The notes: a model not told the origin generated them from the letters alone. Positions 13,492 to 24,688 are shown, counted from the first letter of the stretch. The stretch: 64,000 bases of DNA from Bagarius yarrelli (GCA_005784505.1 VCAZ01000001.1:13501597-13565596), one strand, 5' to 3'. Translations and numbers: made by a program.

Positions 13492-13650
13492 GCAGTGGTG
13501 GCTCTAATGGAGCGGTGGTGGCTCAAATAGGCAGAGTTGGCTAAAATGGAGCAGTTGTGGCTAAAATGGAGCAGTGGTGGCTCAAATGGGGCAGAGGTGA
13601 CTTGAATAGGGAAAGAGGTGGCTCAAATAAGGCAGTGGTGGCTCAAATGG
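13492..13650 (+). repeat. Tandem array of eight ~20-bp SINE-head units
   Basis: Units start at 13492, 13512, 13531, 13551, 13571, 13591, 13611 and 13632. The consensus is close to 'gcagtggtggctcaaatggg'. Unit lengths are 19-21 bp. The last unit runs directly into the SINE body. Confidence 0.9.
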
Positions 13651-13845
13651 TTAAGGTGCGGATTTGTTGATCGGAAGACCAGGAAGACCTGGGTTCAAGC
13701 CACTGTTGGGTCCTTGAGCAAGACCCTTAACCCTTCCTGCTCCAGGGGTGCTGTATCATAGCTGACCCTGCACTCTGATCCCAAGATAGGATATGCGAAG
13801 TAATGTGGGACAAATATGTGCCAAATAAAGACACTTACATTCACA
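13492..13845 (+). repeat. tRNA-derived SINE (type 2) with eight-fold tandem 5' head
   Basis: The body runs from 13632: 'gcagtggtggctcaaatggt' (head), 'gacctgggttcaagccactg' (B-box-like), 'ttgagcaagacccttaaccc', 'gtgctgtatcatagctgacc', then the tail 'gatatgcgaag' and 'ccaaataaag'. The same SINE type occurs at 28011-28270 with only one head. Here the head unit, about 20 bp, is repeated in tandem from 13492 to 13650 with substitutions in most units. The tail differs from SINE type 1, so this is a separate family. Confidence 0.85.
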
Positions 13846-14857
13846 TGATTTTATGCATGGTGTCTCTGCCACACATGCCGCCACAATTAAAACCAGCCCA
13901 AATCAGGCCTTATCAGTGTTTGACACATATATAAAAAGCAGCACTAGAAGCTGTCTGTCTCTATAAAAGAGTTTGCTTTGTCACTAACGCCGGAATCAGA
14001 CACGCTAAGGCATTCCAGCAATTTGTCCTCCTCAGAGTCAAGCATGCAGCTTGCCATTTCCTTAACTTTATTTCAAGCCCTCATACATTCTCGATGACGA
14101 CATGGCTGTGAATAAGGACTCACTGTGTGCACTGGCTCCTATTGCACTTTATCCAGGGAACCGTTCACACCCCTGTTTCTTTTTAACTGCCGATGTGACC
14201 AGGTTTTTTTTTTCTCCTATGCTTTAACTATATTTATCCAGACTATTTTATGTGATAATATATAAGGTTTGTCAGGAGCCTTACCTATTTCAGAGTTCAC
14301 TCTAAGGCGCAAACATGTGAATGTATATTTGCAAACCTCCCAAAGCACCAACACTTATCTTGCAATGCACATTTATACTGGAACAAGAACCGCTAGATAA
14401 ATATGCCAACAGCTGTGCATCGCTCCCAGTGGAAAGCAACCCGATTGCCTTTCAAACCAGTTCAAAACATCAGGCATGTGATGGTGGTTTTAGATTACCA
14501 TTTCAACTAGGCTACGAAGCGTACCGAACTGGGATTTTATGGTGCAATTTTGTGCAAGAGAGTTATGAGAACATTTTTATAACCTGAGATAACCTCTTAC
14601 AGTACTTTTTTGTGTGTTCGAGTGTGCCGAACAGCAAGGTTTAATCAGAATTGGCTCAATAACAGGCATTTCTGAAGGTAGCCGAGATTCAATATGGTTT
14701 AGAAAAAAAGCAGATCCATAACCACCGACTACATCATTTTCAAGCAAGTAGCATAACTTTGCCTCGGGGTGCTTTATGTGCTCATACTGTTGCTCTGCTG
14801 ATGCTTGACCCATTTTTTTTTTTAAATAATCTACATTTGTGTGACTTTACCAGCTTG
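13846..14857. other. Unannotated DNA
   Basis: No exon recognised. Open frames of 78-88 codons at 14321-14813 overlap on opposite strands and show no known motif. Confidence 0.5.
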
Positions 14858-15331
14858 GTTACAAAATCTGAAACATACAATTGCCACAAAATCTGAAACA
14901 TACAATTGTCTAGAATATTTTAGTATGTTATATTATTACATTACTCTATTTGCTTTACTGGAACTGAAAGACTCAAACACTGGTCCAGCATGACAATACC
15001 CCTGTGCACAAAACCCCGGAGCTCCATAAAGACATGCTGTGTTCTGGCTGTAATGGAAGAACTGAAATATCCTGTACAGAACCCTGACTCTGACTCAACC
15101 CCACTGAATACCTTTAGGTCCTAAACATCAGACCTCCTCCTCCAACATCAGTGTGTGATTTCATTAATGCTTTTCTAGCTGAATGAATTTCACACAACAC
15201 AATCTAGTGGAAAATCTTTCCAGAGGTGTGGAGGTTATTATAGGAGAAAGACTTGGATGAAATCTGGTAAAGGATGTTTAAAAACCACATATGGATGTGA
15301 TGGTAATATGTCCAAATACTTTTGTCTATTG
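14858..15331 (+). mobile_element. Degenerate Tc1-like relic (family E), containing a 25-bp tandem duplication
   Basis: In this orientation the transposase-coding direction is plus. Blocks are 'gtctagaatattttagtatg', 'ttactggaactgaaagactc', 'ggtccagcatgacaataccc' (remnant of the QDNAPxH motif), 'ccctgactctgactcaaccc' (remnant of DLNP), and the far end 'ggtaatatgtccaaatactttt'-like. Frameshifts are numerous. A 25-bp unit inside the element is duplicated in tandem (14861-14885 and 14886-14910). Confidence 0.8.
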
Positions 15332-15885
15332 CTATCCGTAGCAGTAGCAGCCGTGTTACTTACCATCACCTTTCTAATCTTATTGCAATTGCTTTCGGAT
15401 AGAAACAAAGCCATAACACAGCTTGACATTTAATTATCGAACAAAAGCAGAGACAGCTATCGCTGGTGCATTCTGGTCATACACCATTAACATTTATCTT
15501 CACAATTAGAGGATTGTGCTATCAACGGGCATGGCATTTATCAACCTTTCCTTCTGCACTTAACTCTCTTTCCTGACTGAGAAACACCTTCTCCCTTTTT
15601 TGCCTTAAAAACGTTAAGGGCTGTGCCAAAGAAGAAACTAAAGCAGCATTTATAGCGACCTTCTGGCTACAGATGCGGTGTGGCATAAACAGCTTTACTT
15701 AAAATGAATGCTGAGCTCAATGTCACAAAACATCTTATACACTTCTTATACATTTCCTTTGCTGGTGTTACACTTAAAATGATTGATCGGGGTGAATTTC
15801 TAGTAAAAAATGGCAAAAGAAAAGTATTAAATATTTCATTTGTACATTTTACTTGTTTGATTGTATGCAATAATTGACTAGGTTA
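15332..15885. other. Unannotated DNA between two Tc1-like relics
   Basis: No gene recognised. Confidence 0.5.
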
Positions 15886-16000
15886 ATTTCCAGAAGGCTG
15901 AGGGTTATTATAGGTAAAAGAGTGAGAATCTGGAATAGTATGTTTTAAAAACACATACGGACATAACAGTCAGGTGTTCCAAAACTTTTGATCATGTAAT
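15886..16000 (+). mobile_element. Tc1-like terminal fragment (family E)
   Basis: 'tttccagaaggctgagggtt', 'attataggtaaaagagtgag', 'aaaaacacatacggacataa' and 'caggtgttccaaaacttttg' match the last 120 bp of the copy at 14858-15331 in the same orientation. Confidence 0.7.
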
Positions 16001-16597
16001 TTGTATAAGAAAATTATCTTTCAACTTAAGACATGTAAGACATGTAGTGTTAATGACTTATTTGTAAAAGTGTTGTGTGAAAGCAACATGCCCTCTTGAT
16101 CATTTCGTAAAACCGCAGGTACACGCAGAAACAGAAATAACGCAAACCAACTTGTGAGAAACTTAACGTGAAGTATAGGGTTAGTAGAACAAACGTTTTT
16201 ATGACTGAAAGTCCTATAAATTCTTTCATGAGATTAGATTTGTTTACATGAGAAAGATCTGCAGCAGCAGTGAATACAGCTGTTTTTACCTTGCTTGCAG
16301 TTATGCTGAATGAAAACCGGGTCTGTGTCAAGCTTTAAAATTTGAGCTGACAGATGTATTTAGCTGTAGTGCAAACATAGGCTTTGAGTGCCACACCCAG
16401 CATCTGGCTCCCTTCTTTCTCTCTTTCTCTCTCTGCATCTGGTTGATGCTACAGTCCCTTTCATATGGCATTCCGTGAATTATGGTGCTGACTTCCTCAT
16501 AGTTTGGAATGCACATTGTAAATTTATTAAATTTGTTACCTTACATATTCTTTTTTATTTTGGTCTTTATTGACCAAGTTTGTAGATTTATTACGGC
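16001..16597. other. Unannotated DNA
   Basis: No gene recognised. A short CT-rich tract at 16411-16436 is present. Confidence 0.5.
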
Positions 16598-16692
16598 TTA
16601 ATTTTCCAATCTGGGATCAATAAAGTATCTATCTGTCCATGCGTCCGTCCACCTGCCTGATCGCTGGCCCGACTGCCCGTCTGTTCGTCCCC
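16598..16692 (+). repeat. Possible LINE-type 3' tail with CTGTC/CGTCC simple repeat
   Basis: 'ctgggatcaataaagtatct' followed by 'atctgtc' and a degenerate 'cgtccgtccac' series. 'Ggga(t/c)caataaagtatctatc' is a common end of fish non-LTR retrotransposons, by recall. No coding part remains. Confidence 0.4.
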
Positions 16693-17101
16693 AGAGGGTT
16701 AAGTAACAGAACCTTACACATGCAAGGACTCAGACACCTGGTTTCTAGTTTAGAACCAAATCCTTTCCTTGCTCTTCTTGCTCTTCTATGTTTTGCATTT
16801 TCTTAAAAGGAAAATTCCCCACCAGTCTGTTTTGAATGAAAGCCATTAACATGAACACTGTGGGAGAAAAGCTTTAAACAGTTTAACAGTCATGCTCTTT
16901 AAGCTTGATTGTGTGATAGGCCAAATTGCTGTTATTTTCCTTGATGCAGAAAAAACCTCTAATGGCCTTTGAGTGCTAAAAATCTAGGCCCCAATATGAT
17001 ATGAAGATAACACGACTGTCAAAGAAAATGATTTAGGCATTGGGGAGTGTCATGTGAGAAGAGTTTAATGCAAGCAAATGCGACAAAGGGCATCATGTAA
17101 A
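16693..17101. other. Unannotated DNA
   Basis: No gene or repeat recognised. Confidence 0.5.
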
Positions 17102-17285
17102 TCATTTATATTTATTGCATTTGGCAGGCGCCCTTATCCAGAGTGACTTACATTTATCTTTTTAGCAATTGGGGGTAAAGGGTCTTGCTCGGGGGTCCAG
17201 CAGCGGTAACTTGGCGGTGCTGAGAATCAAACCCTGATCTTGCAATTAGCAGTCCAACACCTTAACCACTTAACCACTACTCCTA
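17102..17285 (-). repeat. tRNA-derived SINE (type 1)
   Basis: Reversed tail 'gcatttggcaggcgccctta', 'gagtgacttacatttatctt', middle 'gggtcttgctcgggggtcca' and head 'caacaccttaaccacttaac'. The last part of the head is duplicated ('ttaaccacttaaccactact'). Confidence 0.85.
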
Positions 17286-18840
17286 ACCACTTTTTCTAAT
17301 AATTAGGCATCTTAAGCAGATGCACACCAAAGGTCTTGACCTGTGCAACCTATAAAGTTTAAATACATAAAGAACACACTGATTATTAGTTTATTATTGC
17401 AATAGGATGTGATCAGCTTGGTGAAAATTTGGATTTATTCAGTTTGCTGTAAATTTGTTGTACAAAACCAAAAAAATCTGTTTACAGCAATTCTGCAATT
17501 CTGTGTTTAGCGAAACGTCTACGATCTTAACGATCTATAATCTTCTCAGTCATTATTTGGAACAAAGTACATAATTTTACCCCTGTTCCTACAAATGCTT
17601 TAATCCTTTAAAACATATTTTAATTCTTTACACCTTTATAACATCTTTTTTATTTTCTATTTAGATTTATTTATTTTAATATTAACAATCTAATAAGTTG
17701 TATTGCTTATATCACAACATGCAAACAACAAGTTCTCGGATAGAATCTTCATAAAATAACTGGAAAATTGTGGGTTTCAAAATACACACAGAACAGTTTT
17801 GTTCCTTTAACTACACTTTGGGTTTCATGAGGGAACAATTTGCTCATAAACCACACCTTTATGCAAAACCGTACATGACGGTGAATCAGAAAACCCAGCG
17901 TGGTTCTGCTGATCTCCTTGACGACAGTGTGAAGTGTGACTCGCTCAGAACGGTGAGTAATATGCACCGTCATGAAGCTAAACACATTAAGGTTTATTTG
18001 GAACCAATTTTCACTGACATCACAGTGATGTGTCAATCCGCTTCATGATAGCGCATTGATTTGACGTGCCATTCTCCCTGCCACATTAAGATTGACCCTT
18101 TATATGTAGAGCCCATTGGTTTATTTGAAAACTTTGACTTAAATGTAATCTGATCTGTTGTGACACTGAGCTCAGCATTCACTCTGGAAAAAGCTGTTTA
18201 TGCCACACCGCATCTATATCCAGAACGGCGCCACAAGCATCCGCGGCACAAGCATCTGCCATTTAAAATGTCTATAAATTGGATAGAAGGCTACATCTTC
18301 TATTTATGCATGAGCAAGAGGAAGGAGCCTGCAGTGTGATTTATGATCGACAAAGATAGATGGATGTCTAAATATTTACTTTTAATGCCTAGTGTGTGTG
18401 TGTGTGTCCACATTAATAAGCTAACTGATGAGACGAATTTCAATTATAATATACGGACATTTTACATTTTGCAGATATTTTGTTTATTGGCTTACAGCAA
18501 GTTATTCTAACACTTTTACCTTAGCCAAATTCCTCGTCCATCTCTGATTCCCCAACACACTCCTTGTATAGCCTCAAACACTTGCCTGCAGAAATGTTGT
18601 TTGTGTCGAGTGTTTCTGCAGTGACATAGCAAAGGAATAACTTAGAGGAGACAGAAGCTTTGCTCAGGCTTCGCTCAGAATAATTCAGTGGTATGTCAAA
18701 TTATATAGAACTGTTTATTTGAACAGAGCTCCAGTTCAGGTTGCGTATGACTGTGTTTCAAATAAATTACAGTGGATGATCATTAATATAATATGACATA
18801 TATACTGTATATTGTAAGGTACTGCTATGACCCTATAAGT
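17286..18840. other. Unannotated DNA
   Basis: No exon recognised. Overlapping 92- and 95-codon frames on opposite strands at about 17750-18050 have no recognisable domain and look accidental. A short GT run lies at 18392-18407. Confidence 0.5.
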
Positions 18841-19155
18841 GTGTTGTCTGGGATGCCTTTGTATGATGAATCATTCCATTACTCTTTCACTGAAACTAAG
18901 AGTCCCAAACACTGTTCCAGCATGACGATGTCCCTGTGCACAAAGTCACTGATCTCCATGAAGTCATGCTGTGTTCTGGTTGAAGTGGAAGAAATGGAGT
19001 GTTCCGTACAGAACCCTGACTCTGACTTAACCCCACTAAACACCTTTGGGATGAACTGGAACCCCAGACCTAATGAACCCCAGACCTACTAACTCATCAT
19101 TAATAGAACCCAAAATCTAAGAGAAAGCGTGTAGGTTATTGCAGGATGAAAACTA
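18841..19155 (+). pseudogene. Tc1-like transposase pseudogene, C-terminal part (family E)
   Basis: This copy identifies the whole family. In one plus-strand frame 'cttaaccccactaaacacct' continues to give LNPTKHLWDELE, the Tc1 motif around the catalytic Glu position (usually DLNPIEHLW). Upstream, 'gcatgacgatgtccctgtgc' gives HDDVPVHK, a decayed form of the QDNAPxH motif with the second catalytic Asp. The two parts are not in one uninterrupted frame, and the Glu of PIEH is Lys here. It is therefore an inactive relic. The N-terminal DNA-binding region is absent. Confidence 0.85.
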
Positions 19156-20522
19156 AAATTAACATGAAGTGTAAATTGAGTATAAAACCATCAGAACATT
19201 TTTAATGTCAAATATCATATCATGTAAAGTATATTATAGAAAACAAATCTGAGATTAGATTGCTGTATTTGATGGCATGGCCACACCCATGCTGTCTAGG
19301 TTTGATTCAGCTTCACACATCATGACTGCGATAAAACTACCACCTTCACACAATCTCATTCCAGAGCTTTTTTACATTGGAGTGCATATGGCAATGTTGT
19401 AAGGCGATATAAACAGTTACAAGGAAGTGAGGTCATTCCCAAGAATTCCAGGTGTTTTATGAAGTGTTCATTTGTTTTCCAGACAACTCAGGGTTTGGGA
19501 GCCACACACATGCAGTATACAGACGCCGTTCAGACCTCTCAAGCCAAAAAATAATCATTTAGTTGCATTTACAATTGCTAAGCAATTTAATTCACTTTTT
19601 GACACAAACTTAAACATTCACTTTGCCACGTGACAGATTTTCTCTTAGCACTTCGATCGGCTTCTAACTTAACGATCCAAAGCCTGACTCGATAAGTTCA
19701 CTTTAATACCCGGGGTAAATTTGCATTATACTGAAATAGAGCTTTTAGATTCACTTGGAGGATGTGAAAACATCTGAGAACTGTTCATAGTGGGAGTGGT
19801 TGTGAGTAGAGATCTGTGCTGCTCTCAAAGGCTCTCTTCATTCAGCCTGGCCTTCTGCAAGCCACAAGTCTTGGCTATGATGGAGTTCCCACCCTGAGGA
19901 ACTTGCCGGATGTCTGCAGCCTACCCCATACCCCCCCGACCATGCCCAATCCAATCATTAAACCCATGGTTGGAAAAAAAACATACTTAATAGGAAAAAA
20001 AGCAAGAGAGGAAGAGAGGGGGAGAGAAATGAATTACACATAGCAGCATTGTATTTCTTCCTCTTTTACTATTTCCCCCTTGCAGATGAATTAGCCTTTC
20101 ACAAAGATATATAGGCGCCTTTTGCCAACTCGAACACCTTGAATTCACTTTTATCTGCAATATTTGCACACCTCCAAGTCACGGGCACACACTACTCACT
20201 CACATTTAACTCACATCACTCAGAGTACTACAATAATCTTTTTATTTTATACCCCCAAGTCTTTGAACGTCACCTCAAATATCAGCAATTCATACAGCGC
20301 TAACACACATACCACATGTGGGCATCCATTGATATATTGCATAATTTAGGTAACATTAAGCAAAAATGAAAAAAGAACAAACAGTAAATGTAGCTGAAGT
20401 CATTTTTAAGTCATAGCCGAGGGAGAAAAGGACAGAAAAAGGATAGAAAAGTGATGATTTTAGACAGAACCTCAGAGTGGCTTTGATTATTATTATTTTT
20501 TTTAGAACTTGGACTGTCTTAC
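19156..20522. other. Unannotated DNA, probable intron side of the minus-strand exon
   Basis: If the exon ending at 20523 is real, this lies inside its first intron, which begins at 20522 on the minus strand. No second exon was recognised here. Confidence 0.4.
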
Positions 20523-20592
20523 CTCCATAGCTTGCCTGAGGCACACATAGCAGGGCCAGTACAGCGCACAGGACTAAATGCAGCACTATCAT
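20523..20592 (-). CDS. Putative first coding exon of a secreted or membrane protein
   Basis: Read on the minus strand, an ATG at 20592-20590 with A at -3 opens 23 codons plus one base. The peptide starts MIVLHLVLCAVLALLCV and ends PQASYG: a short N-region, a hydrophobic core of about twelve residues and small residues suited to signal peptidase. It then stops at a consensus splice donor, GAG|GTAAGA, in phase 1. Phase-1 introns just after signal peptides are common in vertebrate secreted proteins. Reading through the donor gives a low-complexity Lys/Ile run, as expected for intron. A GC-box lies about 100 nt upstream of the ATG. I do not recognise the protein, and no further exon was found to the left. 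A chance signal-like ORF beside a donor is possible but less likely given the combination of features. Confidence 0.5.
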
Positions 20593-20720
20593 GTTGCCGG
20601 TGTGTTCTGTAGTACCCCGTCTAGCTCTCCATTCACAGCTCTGAACACGTTTAGGGACCCGGAGGTCTGTGCTGGTTATTCTCGTGAAGGGGGCGGACCA
20701 AGCAGACCTGAAAGGGACAC
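20593..20720 (-). promoter_or_regulatory. Possible promoter / 5' UTR of the minus-strand exon
   Basis: A GC-box (plus-strand GGGGGCGG at 20689-20696; CCGCCCCC on the minus strand) lies about 97 nt upstream of the putative ATG in a locally GC-richer stretch. No convincing TATA box was seen. The call depends on the neighbouring exon being real. Confidence 0.3.
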
Positions 20721-21945
20721 CCTGTACTCCCTAAAATGCTGAGAGAATCCACCTCCTTACTTAAAATCACACCCTTATTCAGCCAAAGCCCAGCCCTGCC
20801 AAAGCCAGAGGAAGAAACTACTTAACTTTTTCATAATTTTCTTCAATACTTCTTCTAAAAAATATTACTCTCTCTCTCTTTCTTTGTCTCTCTGTGTAAT
20901 TATGTCTGTCAGGTCAAATTTGTGCAGACGAAAGGGAAAAGCTAACATTGTTTCAATATTCTTTTTTTTATAACATAAAATGGCAAGCTGTCAAAAAGGG
21001 TTTGGTTTTATTGTCACTGATGTTATATAGTGAAAGATGAAAGCAGTTAACTGAGTAAAAAGACCAAAAAAATAAAATAAATGAAAAAATCCACTCGTAT
21101 GCAATTGGCACGACACTACAGATTGATCTCTACGTTAGCTTACTCTTAAACAGCTTTCAGTGTAACGTTATTACAAGGCAAACCCCCTACGGCTCCTTTC
21201 CTGCTGCTTCTCTCAAATTACACAACCTGGTCATAGTTCAAATAGTATGACGTTTTCACTCTACTGCCTGTTAATGCTACATCTGGGCGAATGTGCTATA
21301 AATAACTTAAATGCAGGCAGCTCTCCATCCTTTCCACTGGTGTAACCGTAGTTACTCATAATGACCGTTACTCACAGAGATTCTTATTATATGTAAGTTT
21401 TCCACTGGCTGAAGTTTTTCTCATGATATTCAGGAACAAATACATGGTTGTATGTTCTGTGTTCTGAATAAAGTGAGTGTCACCCAACTTTGGCAGATTC
21501 TTTATTCTCTTTAGTTTTTAACTGATGATATTTTGCTAGTGTGTCATTACACCTTTTAGCTCTGCTTAACCAGAGCTCTGTGTGTGCGGGCGTGTGTGTG
21601 TGTGTGTTTTAAAGTTCTCAGGGGAAAAAAAACCCTATAACTGCTTCCAGATGCTTACAAAACCTCATTGTTATCAATTCATTTCAACAGCGGCAGTAAG
21701 CTTCATATGGCCTGTCCTGTAGACTAAAATAGTAATAGATTTTATAGATCATCCGATAAGCAATTATAGGGAACACAACTAAACTAAATGTTTTTTTTAA
21801 TAACAAATCCTATTTTTTAAGACTAAATCTCAGTTATAATAGTTGAAAAAAATCACTAATTCAAAAAGTTATCAATAAATAATTATAAACCCAACAAATA
21901 ATTGTATGTATTTACAAAACTACAATTAACACGTTAATTTTTCAG
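20721..21945. other. Unannotated DNA upstream of the minus-strand exon
   Basis: It contains a CT-rich tract at 20868-20893 and a GT tract near 21585-21607. No exon recognised. Confidence 0.5.
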
Positions 21946-22300
21946 TCATTTATTTTCTATACCCGCTTATCCCCTAATTCAGGGTCACAGAGATCTGCTG
22001 AAGTCTATCCCAGCCATCTCTGACAGGGCGAAGGGCAGGAAAGGTACACCCTGGACAGGTCACCAGTCTATCACAGAGCCACACACACACTCACTCATAT
22101 GGACAATTTAGAATCACCAATCAACCTAACATACATGTTTTTGGCCTGTGGGAGGAAAAACCGGACAACCCGGAGTAAACCCACACAAGCTTGGGGAGAA
22201 CATGCAAACTCCACATAGAAAGACCCCTGCCCAGGAATTGAACCTGGGACCTTCTTGCTGTGAGGCAACACTGCTAACCACTAAGCCGTTGTGCTGCTGC
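21946..22300 (-). repeat. tRNA-derived SINE (type 3), nearly full length
   Basis: Reversed order: tail 'ttattttctatacccgctta', 'cagggtcacagagatctgct', 'ccctggacaggtcaccagtc', 'tttagaatcaccaatcaacc', 'ctgtgggaggaaaaaccgga', 'gagaacatgcaaactccaca', then B-box region 'ggaattgaacctgggacctt' and head 'aaccactaagccgttgtgct'. This is a SINE very widespread in teleosts. It is the most complete type 3 copy in the window. Confidence 0.9.
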
Positions 22301-23107
22301 TTAACAAGTTCAGTTAATTGAATTTTATTAACCAAAGTGAAAAACATTATGAATTGTTGTGATTTATATAAACACATTTGTTAATGGTATAATAGGTGAT
22401 TGCTATCTCAGTGTGAAGAGAATTTAAACCAACAAAACAACAAATGTTTCTGAAGACAATCATTAAGTGGTCTAGATGTATTTATATATATTTTTATATA
22501 TTCGGTGGAAGTTGTAGAACCATGAAATGTTTGTCCAATCAAAATGTTTGGTCCAAACATTACGATACGCTTTCCTGGCTGTCAACATATGTATGTACAG
22601 TACATACCATTATGCACCCTGTTAGTGCAGACAGGATACGCCATCAGTGTGTGTTGTAACTACTGCACGAAGAAAGATTGGACCAAAACAGAGCGAAAAC
22701 CTGAATTAATATCAATGTTGATGACGTCATGGTTGTAGTATTTCTGTAGACAGGTAGCAGTATGGTGAGATTGGATTTTGGTGTGTTTTGATAGCAATGC
22801 ATAGCTTATGTAGTTTGTGTAACTTTACAAATTCGCTCAACTACAGTAGCAGCATGTAATCAGGTACTATTATTATGTTTAATATTTTAGTACTGTTACT
22901 ATTTGTACTATAACATTTTTACACCAGTGAATGACATATGTATCTCTCTCTCTCTTTTTCTCACACTCTCTTTCTCCCTGCGGTGTGGTAATGATATCAA
23001 AGAAATAGACATAATAGACATATGGATATCTGTAAATGATTTAAAAGTTAATGTAAGTGATGCCATCACATTTAAACAGATTGAGACTGTGAACACATGA
23101 TTTTGGT
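22301..23107. other. Unannotated DNA with a CT-rich tract
   Basis: A CT/TC tract lies at about 22943-22978. No gene recognised. Confidence 0.5.
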
Positions 23108-23282
23108 CCCAGCTCAGTAGTTAAGGTGTTAGCCTGCTGATTAGAAGATTGGAAGATTATGGGTTTAATTTCCAGCACCACTCAGCTGCAACTGCTGGGT
23201 CCCTGACCAAATAGCTTCTTAACCCTCAGTTGCCCAGTTAAATAATAAAAATAGGGGCTCAGGAATTGCCATAAATGTAATA
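23108..23282 (+). repeat. tRNA-derived SINE (type 1)
   Basis: Head 'cccagctcagtagttaaggt', B-box region 'ttatgggtttaatttccagc', 'aactgctgggtccctgacca', 'aaccctcagttgcccagtta' and a short degraded tail 'gccataaatgtaat'. The tail lacks the full LINE-like block, suggesting 3' decay. Confidence 0.8.
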
Positions 23283-23530
23283 AAATTGTTATACGTACTT
23301 TGTATTTCCCAGTTTTTGGCGGGTCTTTGCTTAGGTTATATATATATATTTTTATATACAGAAATTTATGTCACACACATTTTTGTTATTCTAAATGTAG
23401 CAGATCATGTCTTTCTGATTCGAGAATTTTTATTTCCTGTATAGTAAACTGTAATAAGGTACAACATTTTGAGGATTTATGCAGATGATTTTTGTGGCAG
23501 TAATAAGAAAAAACTCAGCAAGGGAATATA

Positions 23531-24521
23531 CACTGCTCAAAAAAATAAAGGGAACACTAAAATAACACATCCTAGATCTGAATGAATGAAATATTCTTAT
23601 TAAATACTTTAGTTCTTTACATAGTTGAATGTGCTGACAACAAAAATCACACAAAAATGATCAATGAAAATCAAATTTATTAACCCATGGAGGTCTGGAT
23701 TTGGAGTCACACTCAAAATTGAAGTGGAAAAACACACTACAGGCTGATCCAACTTTGATGTAATGTCCTTAAAACAAGTCAAAATGAGGCTCAGTAGTGT
23801 GTGTGGCCTCCACGTGCCTGTATGACCTCCCTACAACGCCTGGGCATGCTCCTGATGAGGTGTCGAGCACATGGAGGGCTGTGCGGCCCTCCAGAGAAAT
23901 GCCACCCCACACCATTACTGACCCACTGCCAAACCGGTCATGCTGGAGGATGTTGCAGGCAGCAGAACGTTCTCCACGGCGTCTCCAGACTCTGTCACGT
24001 CTGTCACGTCTGTGCTCAGTGTGAACCTACTTTCATCTGTGAAGAGCACAGGGCGCCAGTGATGAATTTGCCAATCTTGGTGTTCTGATGTACTGGCCTC
24101 CTGGTAGCGCCTCCATGCTCTGGACACTATGCTGACAGACGCAGCAAACCTTGCCACAGCTCGCGTTGATGTGCCATCCTGATTAAGCTGCACTACCTGA
24201 GCCACTTGTGTGGGTTGTAGACTCCGTCTCATGCTACCACTAGATGAAAGCACCGCCAGCATTCAAAAGTGACCAAAACATCAGCCAGAAAGCATAGGAA
24301 CTGAGAAGTGGTCTCCACCTGCAGAACCACTCCTTTATTGGGGGTGTCTTGCTAATTGCCTATAATTTCCACCTGTTGTCTATTCCATTTGCACAACAGC
24401 ATGTGAAATTGATTGTCAATCAGTGTTGCTTCCTAAGTGGGCAGTTTGATTTCACAGAAGTGTGATTGACTTGGAGTTACATAGTGTTGTTTAAGTGTTC
24501 CCTTAATTTTTTTGAGCAGTG
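23531..24521 (-). mobile_element. Tc1/mariner element, internally deleted, both ends intact (family B)
   Basis: The terminal inverted repeats are 'cactgctcaaaaaaataaag' plus ggaacact at 23531-23558 and its complement at 24494-24521, with a single internal mismatch. TA dinucleotides flank it on both sides (23529-23530 and 24522-24523), the Tc1 target duplication. It spans 991 bp; full-length members would be expected at about 1.5 kb or more to encode a roughly 340-residue transposase. A transposase remnant is on the minus strand. Cut-and-paste movement would need enzyme supplied by another copy. The right end is followed directly by a CTAT/TA/GT microsatellite. Confidence 0.95.
23788..24262 (-). 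pseudogene. Tc1-type transposase pseudogene, deleted
   Basis: From 24262 leftwards the minus strand encodes a paired-like helix-turn-helix segment (QPTQVAQVVQLNQDGTSTRA, then VSIVSRAWRRYQE). It then jumps to the start of the catalytic domain (HQDWQIHHWRPVLFTDESRF, with the first catalytic Asp in TDESRF). The second helix-turn-helix and linker between these are missing. A frame disturbance follows near 24000. A separate C-terminal piece ends around 23788-23830, where the minus strand reads RRCREVIQARGG. The second Asp and the Glu of the DDE triad are lost. The product cannot be an active transposase. Confidence 0.9.
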
Positions 24522-24523
24522 TA

Positions 24524-24525
<2 letters not shown>

Positions 24526-24563
<38 letters not shown>

Positions 24564-24590
24564 ATATATATATATATATAATAATATATA

Positions 24591-24672
<82 letters not shown>

Positions 24673-24688
24673 GTGTGTGTATGTGTGT
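24526..24688 (+). repeat. Compound microsatellite (CTAT)n-(TA)n-(GT)n
   Basis: CTAT repeats to about 24562, then TA with one 'ataata' interruption to about 24669, then GT/ATGT to 24688. The TA tract is over 90 bp. The array begins within 5 bp of the right end of the Tc1 element. Confidence 0.95.

Noticed and set aside
13492..13650. CRISPR-like array of 20-bp repeats
   Set aside because: The repeats are directly adjacent without spacers, diverged, and clearly derived from a SINE head in eukaryotic DNA.
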